Shown piece after piece: positions 4,887 to 5,865 of a stretch of DNA of 5,865 nt. The DNA is from Pseudomonadota bacterium. Its GTDB lineage: Bacteria; Pseudomonadota; Gammaproteobacteria; Acidithiobacillales; Acidithiobacillaceae. The notes below the pieces were generated by a model, which worked only from the letters and a program-made list of their open reading frames with translations, was not told the origin of the DNA and searched no databases. Position numbers and translations under genes: made by a program. Position 1 is the stretch's first letter. Every line of letters starts with the position of its first letter. The stretch spans positions 1 to 5,865 of the forward strand of contig JAKAVW010000137.1 in the NCBI GenBank assembly GCA_021827445.1. Direction: 5' to 3'.

Positions 4887-5708
4887 ATGACTGCCCCCGT
4901 GAACAGAATCAAAGCGGCCATCCGCAAAACACCCTTGTTTGGCCCGCTCAAGTGGTTTGCGGCGCTGCTGGGGCGGAGTAGTTACCCCTTACCATTCTCC
5001 CACACCTTAGCCGCGGAACCATTTCTGGAACGCGCCATAGCACGCGTTGGCCACGCTCCTGACCCTGATCGCCGCGAGGAGCAGTTTTATAGTTATTTTA
5101 GCGAAATCTGGGCCGATGGTTATGAACAAGGCTTGGCACAGCAATACGCCGCCTACTTACCTCACCTACCCAAAGGCAGTGACTTGCCATTTCTGGATAT
5201 TGGCTGCGGCGCCGGTGAATTTATCCAGTTTCTGAGCACCAACGGCATTCCCGCGCAAGGTATCGACAGCAATGCTACTGAAGTCGCCAGGGCAAAAGAA
5301 CGTGGCCTTAACGCTTGCTGTGCTGATGCCCTCAGCTATTTGCACGAGCATCGCGAGTGTTTTTCCGGAATTTCGCTGATCGAAGTTATCGAACATATTC
5401 CCCCAGACTCTCTCGCCCCACTCTTGTCTGCAATTTACAGGGCATTAGCGCAGGATGGCGTGGTGCTGCTGGAAACCATCAACATCAAGCACCCATTAGC
5501 CTTCAACAGTTTCTATAGCGACCCTACCCATACCCGCCCAGTTCCATCTGACTTTTTGGTATTTCTAACGCAATGGCATGGATTCGAAGGCGTGCAAGTG
5601 ATGTATACGGCTCCCCTGGCCTTCAGCCATGAACAGTCCGTTGATCCTACAAGGGCCTATTTTTCCTATGCTGTGCTCGGGCGTAAATCTACTGGATCAG
5701 TATTTTGA
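4887..5708 (+). CDS. WbdD-type SAM-dependent methyltransferase
   Basis: This 273-residue class I methyltransferase probably methylates a glycan or its carrier-linked end. The SAM-binding fold is clear: FLDIGCGAGEF (102-112, motif I), GIDSN with acidic D127 (125-129), ADAL (146-149), LIEVIEHIP (164-172) and VVLLETIN (192-199). Two further stretches resemble the methyltransferase half of WbdD, the O-antigen chain terminator. These are REEQFYSYFSEIW (63-75) with the helix leading to AAYLPHLP, and FYSDPTHTRPVP (209-220). WbdD proper continues into a kinase and a coiled coil; this protein ends just after the fold, so it is a stand-alone version. Residues 1-60 are a basic/hydrophobic lead region without a signal peptide, probably membrane-associated. 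The gene is visibly less GC-rich than the flippase gene. Its TGA overlaps the next possible start (TTGA). The acceptor is unknown. Confidence 0.92.
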   Translation: MTAPVNRIKAAIRKTPLFGPLKWFAALLGRSSYPLPFSHTLAAEPFLERAIARVGHAPDPDRREEQFYSYFSEIWADGYEQGLAQQYAAYLPHLPKGSDLPFLDIGCGAGEFIQFLSTNGIPAQGIDSNATEVARAKERGLNACCADALSYLHEHRECFSGISLIEVIEHIPPDSLAPLLSAIYRALAQDGVVLLETINIKHPLAFNSFYSDPTHTRPVPSDFLVFLTQWHGFEGVQVMYTAPLAFSHEQSVDPTRAYFSYAVLGRKSTGSVF

Positions 5709-5865
5709 AAGCGCCTGCTAAAAAGTTGATACGTACTATACTGGCAAATCCTCGGGCGGTTGCTGGCGCACGGAGACTTCTACGCCCATTCCCAACGCTT
5801 GAAGAAGAAGTGCGGGTGTGGATTTATTTGCTCAAAAAGAAACTCATCAACCATAGCGTAACAAA
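5705..5865 (+). CDS. Start of an unidentified gene (cut by right edge)
   Basis: An open frame of 53 codons runs from a TTG at 5705, overlapping the methyltransferase TGA by 4 bp, to the window edge without a stop. The peptide begins MKAPAKKLIRTILANPRAVA and continues with LLRPFPTLEEEVRVW. It is basic and probably amphipathic. Similar lead regions occur ahead of glycosyltransferase or methyltransferase domains in polysaccharide loci, but no domain is reached here, so no function is assigned. There is no ATG in this frame within the window and only a weak GGA (5694-5696) ahead of the TTG, so the true start could lie at a later TTG or GTG. Base composition is AT-richer than the flippase gene, as in the methyltransferase gene. 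Confidence 0.5.
   Translation, partial: MKAPAKKLIRTILANPRAVAGARRLLRPFPTLEEEVRVWIYLLKKKLINHSVT

Noticed and set aside
1..5865. CRISPR array, tRNA, rRNA or insertion sequence
   Set aside because: I found no regularly spaced repeats, no cloverleaf-like segments, no transposase motifs and no long terminal inverted repeats.

Overview
The window looks like chromosomal DNA of a GC-rich Gram-negative proteobacterium. Evidence is a Pal lipoprotein with a lipobox, a CpoB/YbgF-type periplasmic protein, and a Wzx/Wzz-type surface polysaccharide locus with an EPS-associated MarR regulator. An Acidithiobacillus-like or other gamma/betaproteobacterial host would fit, but I cannot fix the genus from the sequence alone.

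Layout: positions 1-1621 are read on the minus strand and 1850-5865 on the plus strand, with a 228-bp divergent gap between. In minus-strand transcription order the first block is mntA (1621-1313), hepT (1323-838), pal (722-144) and the first 41 codons of cpoB/ybgF (123-1, running off the left edge). MntA-HepT is a nucleotidyltransferase/HEPN toxin-antitoxin pair. Pal and CpoB belong to the Tol-Pal envelope system. No tolB lies immediately upstream of pal; the toxin-antitoxin pair occupies that place and pal appears to have its own promoter.

The plus-strand block is a polysaccharide export/assembly cluster: a short Wzz-like chain-length determinant (1850-2674), an EPS-associated MarR-type regulator (2762-3121) behind a perfect -35 box, a small nucleotidyltransferase gene that appears frameshifted (3118-3413), a Wzx-like polytopic flippase (3410-4882), a WbdD-type SAM-dependent methyltransferase (4887-5708), and the start of an unidentified gene (5705 to the right edge). 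From the regulator onward the genes overlap by 4 bp or are 4 bp apart, which suggests one translationally coupled operon. A plausible division of labour: the flippase moves lipid-linked glycan across the inner membrane, the Wzz-like protein sets chain length, the methyltransferase modifies or caps the glycan, and the MarR protein controls the operon.

The points most worth a second look are the non-canonical HEPN active site of the HepT-like toxin, the apparent single-base deletion in the nucleotidyltransferase beside the MarR gene, and the methyltransferase that resembles the O-antigen chain terminator WbdD but has no kinase domain. I see no rRNA, tRNA, CRISPR array, insertion sequence or convincing rho-independent terminator.
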